Notes under the pieces: generated by a model
Databases searched by the model: none
The model's input: the letters and a program-made list of their open reading frames with translations, nothing else
What the model was told of the DNA's origin: nothing
From: Methanocorpusculum sp.
Lineage (GTDB): Archaea; Halobacteriota; Methanomicrobia; Methanomicrobiales; Methanocorpusculaceae
DNA length: 6,299 bases
NCBI GenBank assembly: GCA_029987395.1
Contig: DALTVX010000132.1
Span: forward strand, 1-6,299
Direction: 5' to 3'
Shown: positions 1 to 6,196 of the stretch, one piece after another
Numbering within the stretch: the stretch's first letter is position 1
How the letters are laid out: each line of letters begins with the position of its first letter
Translations under genes and position numbers: made by a program

Positions 1-841
1 AGTCACCATAGTATTTGGAGATGATCTCCGGACCGGAGATGGTGTCAAAGTAGGCTCCTGCCTCATTTGCTACAGCACGGGCGATCAATGTTTTTCCGGT
101 ACCGGGTGGACCATAAAGCAGAACGCCTTTTGGCGGTTCGACCCCGAGCTTCTCGAATACTTCAGGATGTCTGAGCGGATACTCGATCATTTCACGGACG
201 AGAGAAAGTTCCCGACCAAGACCGCCGATGTCCTCGTAATGGATGTTCCCCACGGACTTTCCTTTGGGAGCGGCATCACCTTTGTAAACACTTTCTTTGT
301 AGTTGACGGTCGTTTCTGACCCTATGATCGCGACCTCCCCTGGCGATACCTCCGAGACAGCAAAGTCGACGTACTCGGTGTTGTAGTTAGAAAATCCACC
401 CCAACCAGAGATGAACGGGTCCTCGGACTTGGTCTGGAATCCAAAGGTCATGATCTGGCCTTGGGTGATCGGGCGGCCAGCGTAATTTTTTAGGATCGCC
501 TGCTCGAGTGTGCGGCTGTCGAGACGGATACTCTGCGAGATCGGCTGAAGAGTGATCTTTGAGGCGGTTTTTGGAACGACCTTCTGGACCATAACGGTGT
601 CACCGATACCAGCACCTGCTGCCTGACGAGTATATCCATCGATCGCGATCCCTCCTGAGCCGGACACAGAAGAACGCATGACTTTGGCAGCCCCGGTCCG
701 TTTTCCGGTGATTTTGATGAAATCACCGAAATCAACACCGAGTTTTGCCATGACGTCACTGTGAATTTTTGCGTATCCAGGTCGTACGTCATTACGGTCT
801 GCCTCCTGTACGATCAATGAAATTTTACTATTCTCTGACAT
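1..841 (-). CDS. CDC48/VAT-family AAA+ ATPase, N-terminal part (runs off left edge)
   Basis: The first 280 residues of an archaeal CDC48/p97 (VAT) ATPase are present; the rest of the first ATPase domain and the whole second one lie beyond the left edge. Family members form cytoplasmic hexamers that unfold proteins by threading them through a central pore, often for proteasomal degradation. Residues 1 to about 190 match the CDC48 N-domain: a double-psi beta-barrel half, then a second beta half. The D1 AAA+ domain starts near the DIGGL motif (204-208). Walker A GPPGTGKT is at 244-251, and the pore-loop region SKYYG at 275-279 carries two tyrosines, as in archaeal homologues. The start at 841 gives the expected N-domain beginning MSENSKISLIVQEA and has a Shine-Dalgarno-like GGAAGTGAT three bases upstream. 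No frameshift is seen. The family call is firm; which CDC48 paralogue it is cannot be told. Confidence 0.96.
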   Translation of the reverse strand, partial: MSENSKISLIVQEADRNDVRPGYAKIHSDVMAKLGVDFGDFIKITGKRTGAAKVMRSSVSGSGGIAIDGYTRQAAGAGIGDTVMVQKVVPKTASKITLQPISQSIRLDSRTLEQAILKNYAGRPITQGQIMTFGFQTKSEDPFISGWGGFSNYNTEYVDFAVSEVSPGEVAIIGSETTVNYKESVYKGDAAPKGKSVGNIHYEDIGGLGRELSLVREMIEYPLRHPEVFEKLGVEPPKGVLLYGPPGTGKTLIARAVANEAGAYFDTISGPEIISKYYGD

Positions 842-844
842 TTT

Positions 845-853
845 ATCACTTCC
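845..853 (-). promoter_or_regulatory. Ribosome-binding site of the CDC48 gene
   Basis: Read on the minus strand this is GGAAGTGAT, one mismatch from the archaeal consensus GGAGGTGAT that pairs with the 16S rRNA 3' end. It ends three bases before the ATG at 841, so its GGA core lies about nine bases upstream. It supports that start over a downstream methionine. Confidence 0.6.
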
Positions 854-931
854 TTGGTGGTATATTAGTATGTCATTCACAGGGGCTATTTAATGTATAG
901 TTGGAGGCACAATAAACCGAGGCATTAGAAG

Positions 932-942
932 ATTATTTATAG
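932..942 (-). promoter_or_regulatory. Candidate TATA box of the CDC48 gene
   Basis: On the minus strand the sequence reads CTATAAATAAT, a good archaeal TATA-box match. A start about 25 bases downstream would give a leader of roughly 65-70 nt carrying the ribosome-binding site. A second candidate, CTATACATTAAATAG at 886-900, would give a leader of about 25 nt. The sequence alone does not decide between them. Confidence 0.4.
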
Positions 943-982
943 ACGTACAATACATCAAATAACTAAGCGCGCAGAACAAGAA

Positions 983-989
983 TTTATAG
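983..989 (+). promoter_or_regulatory. Candidate TATA box of the SIMPL gene
   Basis: TTTATAG in an A-rich context (AAGAATTTATAGC) resembles an archaeal TATA box. It would place a start near 1008-1013, leaving a short leader. A second TATA-like element, CATATAA at 1026-1032, is about 25 bases before the ATG at 1056 and would yield an almost leaderless mRNA from that codon. One of the two probably drives the SIMPL gene. Confidence 0.4.
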
Positions 990-1055
990 CTACCGATTTT
1001 TTCGTAGTTTTGAATAGGTATATGTCATATAATGCTCATTACTGTACTGATACAA

Positions 1056-1784
1056 ATGAAAAAAAATATACTTGCGATCCTCCTCATCTTTGCGATCTTT
1101 GCACTCTTCGCCTTCCCTGTTGCAGCTGCAGACACTCAGACCGACAAAGTTATTCTGGTTTCCGGCTATGGTTTATCTACCACCACTCCAGATAAAGTAA
1201 CGATCTCATTTGGCGTTGAGACCATCGACCCAGATGCAAAATTTGCTCAGAACGAAAATGCCAAGAAGATGGATAAAGTGATTGCGGCTTTGAAGAAAGC
1301 AGGAATCGAAGACGCCCACATCCAGACCACCGGCTACAATATCTATTCCTATCAGTTGAGCGAGTATAACCCAGGAAACTGGGCGCTTGGAACCACAGTC
1401 TACAAAGTAACAAACACCGTCGAGATCATCTCCTATAATGTCGACAAGGCAGGTTCATACATCGATGTCGCCGTCGCTGCAGGCTCAAACAATGTCAACA
1501 GTCTCCAGTTTGGCCTCTCTGACGCAAAGCTCATGATCGAGAGAAATGCTGCGATCATCTCAGCCGTCAAATCAGCACGTGCCGATGCAGATTCAGTATC
1601 CTCAGCACTTGGTCTGAAGATCTCAGGGACAGGGACGATCACTGTCGGTCAGAACTACACACCGGTATCCTACACGAATGCTGATATTATGATGAAAACA
1701 GCCGAAGGCAGCAGTGTTCGGACCCCCATCGAATCAGGCGAGTTAAAAACCACCGCAACGGTTTCGATCGTTTACACCTACTAA
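1056..1784 (+). CDS. Secreted SIMPL-domain (DUF541) protein
   Basis: A 242-residue exported protein whose mature part is one SIMPL (DUF541) domain. Residues 1-25 look like a Sec signal peptide: MKKN, a hydrophobic core (ILAILLIFAIFALFAFP), then VAAA followed by DT, a likely signal peptidase I site. The mature part shows the family pattern: VSGYG and PDKVTISFGVET (about 35-56), a helix ending VIAALKKAGI (75-84), IQTTGYNIY (89-97), a VTNTVEI strand, a helix ending VAVAAGSNNVNSLQFGLSD (about 138-156), and the closing strand TATVSIVYTY. Bacterial relatives are periplasmic proteins loosely tied to oxidative stress and pore-like assemblies; no function is established for archaeal ones. The start at 1056 is preferred over the in-frame ATG at 1032 because the longer form puts a hydrophobic stretch (MLITVLIQ) before the lysines, which is unusual for a signal peptide. 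No strong ribosome-binding site precedes either start. It stands alone, divergent from CDC48. Confidence 0.9.
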   Translation: MKKNILAILLIFAIFALFAFPVAAADTQTDKVILVSGYGLSTTTPDKVTISFGVETIDPDAKFAQNENAKKMDKVIAALKKAGIEDAHIQTTGYNIYSYQLSEYNPGNWALGTTVYKVTNTVEIISYNVDKAGSYIDVAVAAGSNNVNSLQFGLSDAKLMIERNAAIISAVKSARADADSVSSALGLKISGTGTITVGQNYTPVSYTNADIMMKTAEGSSVRTPIESGELKTTATVSIVYTY

Positions 1785-1807
1785 CCTTCTTTTTTTAGCA
1801 ATTTTTT
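1785..1807 (+). terminator. Oligo-T terminator after the SIMPL gene
   Basis: Directly after the TAA stop come two T-runs, T7 at 1790-1796 and T6 at 1802-1807. Archaeal RNA polymerase terminates on such U-tracts without needing a strong hairpin. It fits the convergent arrangement with the transporter gene that ends at 1880. Confidence 0.65.
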
Positions 1808-1848
1808 ATATCTGAGATGATGTGTTTGTTGTGACTTTGCGCAACCAA

Positions 1849-1863
1849 GAACAGCTCATGTTC
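1849..1863. other. Short inverted repeat in the convergent spacer
   Basis: GAACA (1849-1853) and TGTTC (1859-1863) form a 5-bp stem with a five-base loop. It lies 17 bases beyond the stop codon of the transporter gene and could help end that transcript, but no minus-strand T-run follows, so the role is uncertain. The rest of the 95-base spacer shows nothing else. Confidence 0.25.
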
Positions 1864-1879
1864 CGTCTTTGCAGCCCGG

Positions 1880-3103
1880 TCACACAAATAATAATCCCAT
1901 AACAAGGATCAGTGTTGTCGCCCCAATCAGATCGATCGAACTGGTCACAACCGGCACCCCGAAGTTGTCTGGATCATATCCCATCCTATAGGTAAGCACC
2001 GCGGTATAATATCCAAGAAGATTCATTGCCGTGATCACGATCATACCGGCGATCACTGACAACAGAAGCATAGGAACGAGCCCGGGAGTCGTGATACCGC
2101 AAAGGATCGCAGCATAATGGGCAACGAACCCCATCAGCGGCAGGATCATCAGGGCATACAGATAATTTTCCAGGAAATGTTTCCACACAAGTCCCTGAGG
2201 GATGAACTTCGCATCCACAAGACCCATATGCATCTCGGTCCCGATCCTTGAGGTGAGGATCCCGCCGATCGAACCGCAACCGTCCATAAACGGCGAGATC
2301 AAGATCAACACCGCGGCAGCAGCGATAAGATCCTCAAGCCCGTTGGTGTACAAAACACCGGCCACTATTCCAAGCAGACACAGAGGGATCAGAAGTGGGA
2401 GTCCCTCATGCAGAACATCCTTCATCGTCTTTGTTGCTCCAGGTATCATGACGAGTGCCCAGATGATCAGTGCAAGGACCCCGATACCAAGTACCACGAG
2501 CCCGACGACTGGCACCTGCATGATCAAGATAGCGGTGACGACCAAAAACGGAAGCGTCGTGATGTCCCCGATCGTTGTGACCATTGGAGCACCCACCATA
2601 TCGAGATTCCAGCTCTTTCGGTAACATACCATCGAAAGACCGACGCCAAACGCTGTTACCACGATACCACCGAGTGTTCCGGAGATAACAGAGATGATGA
2701 TCATCTCAAAGAATCCGATCACCTCTATACCTGTGAGAATACAGATGATCTTTCCAAAGACTGCGAGGACTGCAGAGATGATCACCGTCAGGATAAGTGA
2801 AGAACGCAGATTGTCGCCAAGCTCTGTATTTCGTCCGAGCTTTGCCTCGAACGCTCCAAGATGCATCGATGAAGAGAGCCGTGAGGTCAAAATACCAGCT
2901 ATCGCTCCACGCATATTGATCGACGGAGTAACGAGAACCATAAGACCCGGGATCAGGATCAGGACTTCACTGACCAATCCAAGATAAATACCCGCAATAA
3001 ATGCAAGGACAACACTAAGTATTAGCGTCCACAGACCGAGAAAAAACTCGGTGTGCCCATGAAGGAGGCAACCCTTCACCTTCCCGGCTATCGCCATCCC
3101 CAT
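1880..3103 (-). CDS. Two-domain MgtE/SLC41-like divalent cation transporter
   Basis: A 407-residue, almost wholly hydrophobic membrane protein built of two tandem MgtE-type transmembrane domains. The duplication is visible: P60-SINMRGAIAGILTSRLSSSMHLG in the first half matches P271-FMDGCGSIGGILTSRIGTEMHMG in the second, and GAPMVTTIGD (171-180) matches GVPVVTSSID (382-391). Asp180 and Asp391 sit where MgtE carries the conserved transmembrane aspartate that binds Mg2+. About ten helices are likely. The cytoplasmic N and CBS gating domains of bacterial MgtE are absent, so the architecture resembles eukaryotic SLC41 and archaeal permeases of the COG1824 type. Probable role: movement of Mg2+ or another divalent cation across the cytoplasmic membrane; ion and direction are inferred only. 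The start at 3103 has a perfect GAGGTGA six bases upstream. It appears monocistronic, with a terminator upstream and a convergent gene downstream. Confidence 0.88.
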   Translation of the reverse strand: MGMAIAGKVKGCLLHGHTEFFLGLWTLILSVVLAFIAGIYLGLVSEVLILIPGLMVLVTPSINMRGAIAGILTSRLSSSMHLGAFEAKLGRNTELGDNLRSSLILTVIISAVLAVFGKIICILTGIEVIGFFEMIIISVISGTLGGIVVTAFGVGLSMVCYRKSWNLDMVGAPMVTTIGDITTLPFLVVTAILIMQVPVVGLVVLGIGVLALIIWALVMIPGATKTMKDVLHEGLPLLIPLCLLGIVAGVLYTNGLEDLIAAAAVLILISPFMDGCGSIGGILTSRIGTEMHMGLVDAKFIPQGLVWKHFLENYLYALMILPLMGFVAHYAAILCGITTPGLVPMLLLSVIAGMIVITAMNLLGYYTAVLTYRMGYDPDNFGVPVVTSSIDLIGATTLILVMGLLFV

Positions 3104-3109
3104 CGGGGT

Positions 3110-3116
3110 TCACCTC
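3110..3116 (-). promoter_or_regulatory. Ribosome-binding site of the transporter gene
   Basis: On the minus strand this reads GAGGTGA, exactly complementary to the archaeal 16S anti-Shine-Dalgarno, six bases before ATG 3103. It selects 3103 rather than the ATG two codons later at 3097. A TATA-like stretch at 3127-3142 lies too close to be the promoter, since its start point would fall in this site; the true promoter is probably further up in 3143-3227. Confidence 0.75.
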
Positions 3117-3227
3117 TTCTAAGCACATAATACTATACATATGGCTCTGAATACGTATGAAGGCTTTGCATTAGGCCATGTCCATCAGATTTTTCACAAA
3201 TATGGATGAACGATTTTTTTTCTTTCT

Positions 3228-3255
3228 AAAAAAAAGATGATCTGGCGTGATGCCA
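3228..3255 (-). terminator. Hairpin plus oligo-T terminator after UPF0210
   Basis: Read on the minus strand, TGGC-ATCAC-GCCA (3255-3243) forms a 4-bp stem overlapping the first bases after the coding region, followed eight bases later by T8 (3235-3228). This closes the ACT-UPF0210 unit and separates it from the transporter gene. Confidence 0.65.
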
Positions 3256-3258
3256 AAA

Positions 3259-4623
3259 TCAGTTCTTGAAGCTGTGGATAGGCGCCGGGATCCTGCCGCC
3301 GCGGTTAATGAAATCCTCACAGGAGAATTTGTTTACCGGTTGGATAGGGGCATGGCCGAGAAGGCCGCCGAACTCAACGGTGTCACCAATATCTTTTCCG
3401 ATCACGGGGATGAGACGAACGGCGGTCGTCTTCTGATTGATCATACCGATCGCTGCCTCATCCGCGATCATACCAGCAATAGTGGTTGCTGGAGTGTTGC
3501 CTGGGATCGCGATCATGTCAAGACCAACAGAACATACCGAGGTCATCGCTTCAAGTTTTTCGATGGTGAGAGCGCCTCTGTTTACCGCATCGATCATACC
3601 CTGATCCTCGCTGATCGGGATGAATGCTCCGGATAGTCCGCCCACAAAGGAGCTTGCCATCACACCGCCTTTTTTGACCTGATCGTTCAAAAGAGCGAGA
3701 GCCGCAGTAGTTCCTGGAGCACCGACCGATTCAAGTCCCATCTCTTCCAAGATCTCAGCCACACTGTCGCCGACCGACGGGGTCGGTGCAAGAGATAGAT
3801 CAACGATACCAAACGGTATCCCAAGTCTCTCAGATGCCTCAAGTGCGACCAGCTGACCCATACGGGTTACCTTGAAAGCCGTTTTCTTGATGGTCTCGCA
3901 GAGCACCTCGAAGTTTTGACCGCGGACCGCTTCGAGAGCATGCTTGATAACACCGGGGCCGCTGACACCTACGTTGATGACCGCGTCGCCTTCTGTCACG
4001 CCGTGGAATGCTCCAGCCATGAATGGGTTGTCGTCGGGAGCATTGCAGAACACGACGAGCTTGGCACAACCAAGAGAGTTGTTGTCCTTTGATGCTTCCG
4101 CGGTCGCAAGAACGATCTCGCCCATCAGTTTGACCGCGTCCATGTTTATCCCGGTCTTTGTGGAACCGATGTTGACGGAGCTGCAGATCCTGTCAGTAGT
4201 AGCAAGTGCCTGAGGGATGGAGAGGATAAGATTATGTTCAGCTTTGGTCATGCCTTTGGATACCAGGGCAGAGTAGCCGCCGAGGAAGTTGACGCCGACC
4301 TCTTTTGCGGCCCGGTCGAGGGTCTTTGCTATAGTGACGAAATCCTCAGGTGAGTGACAGGCCGGACCACCAATGAGTGCGATAGGTGTTACTGAGATAC
4401 GTTTGTTAACGATCGGGATACCGTATTCCCGCTCGATATCTTTGCCTACCCTGACGAGATCCTTGCCTACACGGGTGATCTTTTCATATATTCGGGCGTT
4501 GAGCCTATCGAGATCGCTATCAATGCAGTCGAGAAGACTGATACCAAGCGTGATCGTTCGAACATCGAGCATCTCCTGCTCGATCATTTTATTGGTCTCG
4601 TTTACTTCGAAGATGTTTATCAT
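3259..4623 (-). CDS. UPF0210 / PFL-family protein (DUF711)
   Basis: A full-length 454-residue member of UPF0210 (DUF711), a family spread through archaea and Firmicutes with a fold related to pyruvate formate-lyase and anaerobic ribonucleotide reductase but no established reaction. Conserved blocks run end to end: MIEQEMLDVRTITLGISLLDC (13-33), IGGPACHSPEDF (84-95), FLGGYSALVSKGM (113-125), NAPDDNPFMAGAFHGVTEGD (194-213), VGVSGPGV (218-225), GDSVAEILEEMGLESVGAPG (285-304) and GGLSGAFIPISEDQGM (328-343). I see no radical-type glycine motif that would make it an active glycyl-radical enzyme. The protein is cytoplasmic, with no signal or membrane segment. The start at 4623 gives the usual family N-terminus and lies 9 bases after the ACT gene stop, with a G-rich AAGGGG overlapping that stop as ribosome-binding site. 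The fixed pairing with an ACT protein suggests a ligand-controlled enzyme, which is inference. Confidence 0.95.
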   Translation of the reverse strand: MINIFEVNETNKMIEQEMLDVRTITLGISLLDCIDSDLDRLNARIYEKITRVGKDLVRVGKDIEREYGIPIVNKRISVTPIALIGGPACHSPEDFVTIAKTLDRAAKEVGVNFLGGYSALVSKGMTKAEHNLILSIPQALATTDRICSSVNIGSTKTGINMDAVKLMGEIVLATAEASKDNNSLGCAKLVVFCNAPDDNPFMAGAFHGVTEGDAVINVGVSGPGVIKHALEAVRGQNFEVLCETIKKTAFKVTRMGQLVALEASERLGIPFGIVDLSLAPTPSVGDSVAEILEEMGLESVGAPGTTAALALLNDQVKKGGVMASSFVGGLSGAFIPISEDQGMIDAVNRGALTIEKLEAMTSVCSVGLDMIAIPGNTPATTIAGMIADEAAIGMINQKTTAVRLIPVIGKDIGDTVEFGGLLGHAPIQPVNKFSCEDFINRGGRIPAPIHSFKN

Positions 4624-4632
4624 GAAAGCCCC

Positions 4633-4905
4633 TTAGATGCGGTGCATTTTTTCAAAGATCTCTTCACGCTGACATCTGATGCGAACACCGATCTCTTCGC
4701 CTATTTTTTCAAGATCCTGGGCCATGTCGCCAAACGGCATATCGGCATTTCCCGTATCGACGATCATCATCATATTGAAGTAGCCTTGGACGATCGTTTG
4801 TGATATATCCTCGACATTAATATGATTATTCGATAAATAGGTGCATACTTTTGCGATGATGCCGACTGCATCTTTTCCAACGACGGTGATGATTGTTTTG
4901 TTCAT
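4633..4905 (-). CDS. ACT-domain protein, UPF0237 family
   Basis: A 90-residue single ACT domain of the UPF0237 family. ACT domains bind amino acids or other small ligands, usually as dimers, and regulate a partner. The N-terminal strand and ligand loop read TIITVVGKDAVGIIAKV (4-20), then helix, strand (VNVEDIS-like, NVEDISQTIV 30-39), strand YFNMMMIVD, a second helix, and the family's characteristic C-terminus RCQREEIFEKMHRI. Length matches the family (about 90). The start at 4905 has AAGGAGA five bases upstream. It sits immediately before UPF0210, a pairing recurring in archaea and Gram-positive bacteria, so it likely senses a ligand for that protein. The promoter is unclear: it may be read through from the radical SAM gene, which ends 89 bases upstream. 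Confidence 0.94.
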   Translation of the reverse strand: MNKTIITVVGKDAVGIIAKVCTYLSNNHINVEDISQTIVQGYFNMMMIVDTGNADMPFGDMAQDLEKIGEEIGVRIRCQREEIFEKMHRI

Positions 4906-4910
4906 GTTTT

Positions 4911-4917
4911 TCTCCTT
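4911..4917 (-). promoter_or_regulatory. Ribosome-binding site of the ACT gene
   Basis: On the minus strand AAGGAGA lies five bases before ATG 4905, a strong Shine-Dalgarno match that fixes this start. Confidence 0.7.
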
Positions 4918-4994
4918 ATGGTTTATTCAAAAAGTTACTTAGCTATTCTGTGTGTATTGACAAATAACTTTGTTTGTTCGAGGAGTAGGAGAAC

Positions 4995-6035
4995 TCAGCA
5001 CCAGGAGGAAAAGGTGGTCTGACGGATGCGATCAAGAGAGAGATACGGCAGAGCACGTTTCATGACGACACCGCATTCTCGTAGCATGGCAGGATCGGCC
5101 ACATTGCAGACCTCACGCTTTTTTAAAATAGATGCGGCACTGGCAAGACCGATGCCTGGTACACGAAGGAGTTGAGACTGATCAGCGGTGAGCGGATCTA
5201 CTTTAGGGAGATTTTGTGCAAGAAGGATCTTTGGATCGGTGTTTTGAAGCATGCCGTTTTCGTCGAATACCAAAGATGTCTCAGCTCGTTCATATCCATA
5301 GAGCCCAAGGAGTGCGTCGATCTGATACCATCTGTTTGCACGCCATACTGGAGTGCTTTCATGATTTTCCATAGGTGTTCCAGCAACGGGATAGAATGCG
5401 GAGTAATAGACCCTTGCAGGATCGTACTTTTCATAACTGGTCATCACGGTCTGGAAGATGTCAGCGTCCGATTCACCGGCGGCGCCGACGACGAACTGAG
5501 TTGAGTGGCGGCCGGGCATGATCTCAGCGAGCCATTTGTGCCGGGTGAGAAGATCGGATGTGTAATTTTTTACGCTGGCGATTTCGGAAAGGTGGGAGGC
5601 GCTGGGTGCTTCGAGGTTGATGCTGAGCCGGGTGGCATATTTTGCCATTTCAGAGATATCTGTGCGGTTTGCTCCGGGCAGGACCTTGAGGTGGAGGTAT
5701 CCGTCGTATCCTGAGTTCCTAAGGATCTTGGCGGTCTCGGTAAGTTTTTCCATACCGTGATCGACGTCGCCGCGGGGGATCCCGGTGCTTAAAAGGAGGC
5801 CGCAGACTTTTCCCTGGCGGTGAAGTTCGAGGTAGCCATGAGCGAGCTCCTCGGGTGTGAAGGAGATGCCGGTCTTTTTGGTACAAATACCACAGTAGGC
5901 ACAGTCAAACGAACAGGTCCCTTCGAGAAGGATCCGCATCGGGGTGCATTGATGCGATGTTCCTTCGTTTCGACCTGTCTGGTCGAAGAATTGAGAGCTG
6001 GTTGCCCGCTCGATCTTTTGCATGAGTTCCGACAT
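4995..6035 (-). CDS. Radical SAM protein with C-terminal helix-hairpin-helix, putative DNA modification/repair
   Basis: A 346-residue radical S-adenosylmethionine enzyme. The cluster motif CSFDCAYC supplies Cys41, Cys45 and Cys48 (CX3CX2C) for a 4Fe-4S cluster; Cys30 and Cys51 are further nearby cysteines. The barrel follows: GLLLSTGI (79-86), GYLHLKVLPGA (112-122), LSINLEAPS (137-145), STQFVVGAAGESD (178-190), ARVYYSAFYPVAGTP (207-221) and RWYQIDALLGLYGY (235-248). Residues 289-307, LLRVPGIGLASAASILKKR, form a helix-hairpin-helix, a DNA-binding motif. This combination matches the COG4277-type 'putative DNA modification/repair radical SAM protein' family, often linked with a uracil-DNA-glycosylase-like protein; substrate unknown. 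From memory, bacterial members are longer (around 400 residues), so this is a compact form. No partner glycosylase is in the window. ATG 6035 was chosen because a TATA box lies about 29 bases upstream and no Shine-Dalgarno is present, suggesting a leaderless message. Confidence 0.9.
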   Translation of the reverse strand: MSELMQKIERATSSQFFDQTGRNEGTSHQCTPMRILLEGTCSFDCAYCGICTKKTGISFTPEELAHGYLELHRQGKVCGLLLSTGIPRGDVDHGMEKLTETAKILRNSGYDGYLHLKVLPGANRTDISEMAKYATRLSINLEAPSASHLSEIASVKNYTSDLLTRHKWLAEIMPGRHSTQFVVGAAGESDADIFQTVMTSYEKYDPARVYYSAFYPVAGTPMENHESTPVWRANRWYQIDALLGLYGYERAETSLVFDENGMLQNTDPKILLAQNLPKVDPLTADQSQLLRVPGIGLASAASILKKREVCNVADPAMLRECGVVMKRALPYLSLDRIRQTTFSSWC

Positions 6036-6060
6036 TCCATGTAAGTATCGGCATGAGGGA

Positions 6061-6067
6061 TTATAAA
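6061..6067 (-). promoter_or_regulatory. TATA box of the radical SAM gene
   Basis: TTTATAA on the minus strand is a near-consensus archaeal TATA box, centred about 29 bases before the A of ATG 6035. Archaeal transcription usually begins about 25-27 bases downstream of the box centre, so the transcript would start within about four bases of the start codon. Confidence 0.6.
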
Positions 6068-6133
6068 CCCCAAACCGCGCGGTCCGATAGTGCCTCGGGT
6101 TTGGTGAAAAAGGGGTATGTCAGTGAGAGAGGT

Positions 6134-6173
6134 GCTTGCAAAAAAATGAGAAAAATGCAACAAAAAAGCAAGC
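6134..6173 (-). terminator. T-tract region with flanking inverted repeat, possible terminator of an unseen gene
   Basis: Read on the minus strand this holds three T-runs (T6 at 6167-6162, T5 at 6155-6151, T7 at 6146-6140) between GCTTGC (6173-6168) and GCAAGC (6139-6134), which are inverted copies. Consecutive T-tracts are typical archaeal termination signals. It could end a minus-strand transcript arriving from right of the window; that gene is not visible, so this is tentative. Confidence 0.35.
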
Positions 6174-6196
6174 TGGGAGAAAGTTTGTGACCAAGC

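Noticed and set aside
490..792. Minus-strand open frame of 100 codons
   Set aside because: It is an alternate frame within the CDC48 N-domain, whose continuous translation from 841 to the window edge is clearly the real one.
2202..2987. Several plus-strand open frames of 97-140 codons
   Set aside because: All are antisense to the transporter gene and arise from its codon bias; the transporter frame explains the sequence fully.
3104..3227. Magnesium-responsive riboswitch ahead of the transporter
   Set aside because: The leader is short and AT-rich, with no extended helices or M-box-like conserved sequence visible; nothing supports a structured RNA.
3247..3636. Plus-strand open frame of 129 codons
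   Set aside because: It begins inside the terminator hairpin of UPF0210 and is antisense to that well-conserved gene; its product shows no recognisable domain.
4960..4973. Hairpin ACAAA-TAAC-TTTGT as terminator between the radical SAM and ACT genes
   Set aside because: The stem is only 5 bp of mostly A/T pairs and is not followed directly by a minus-strand T-run, so termination there is not supported.
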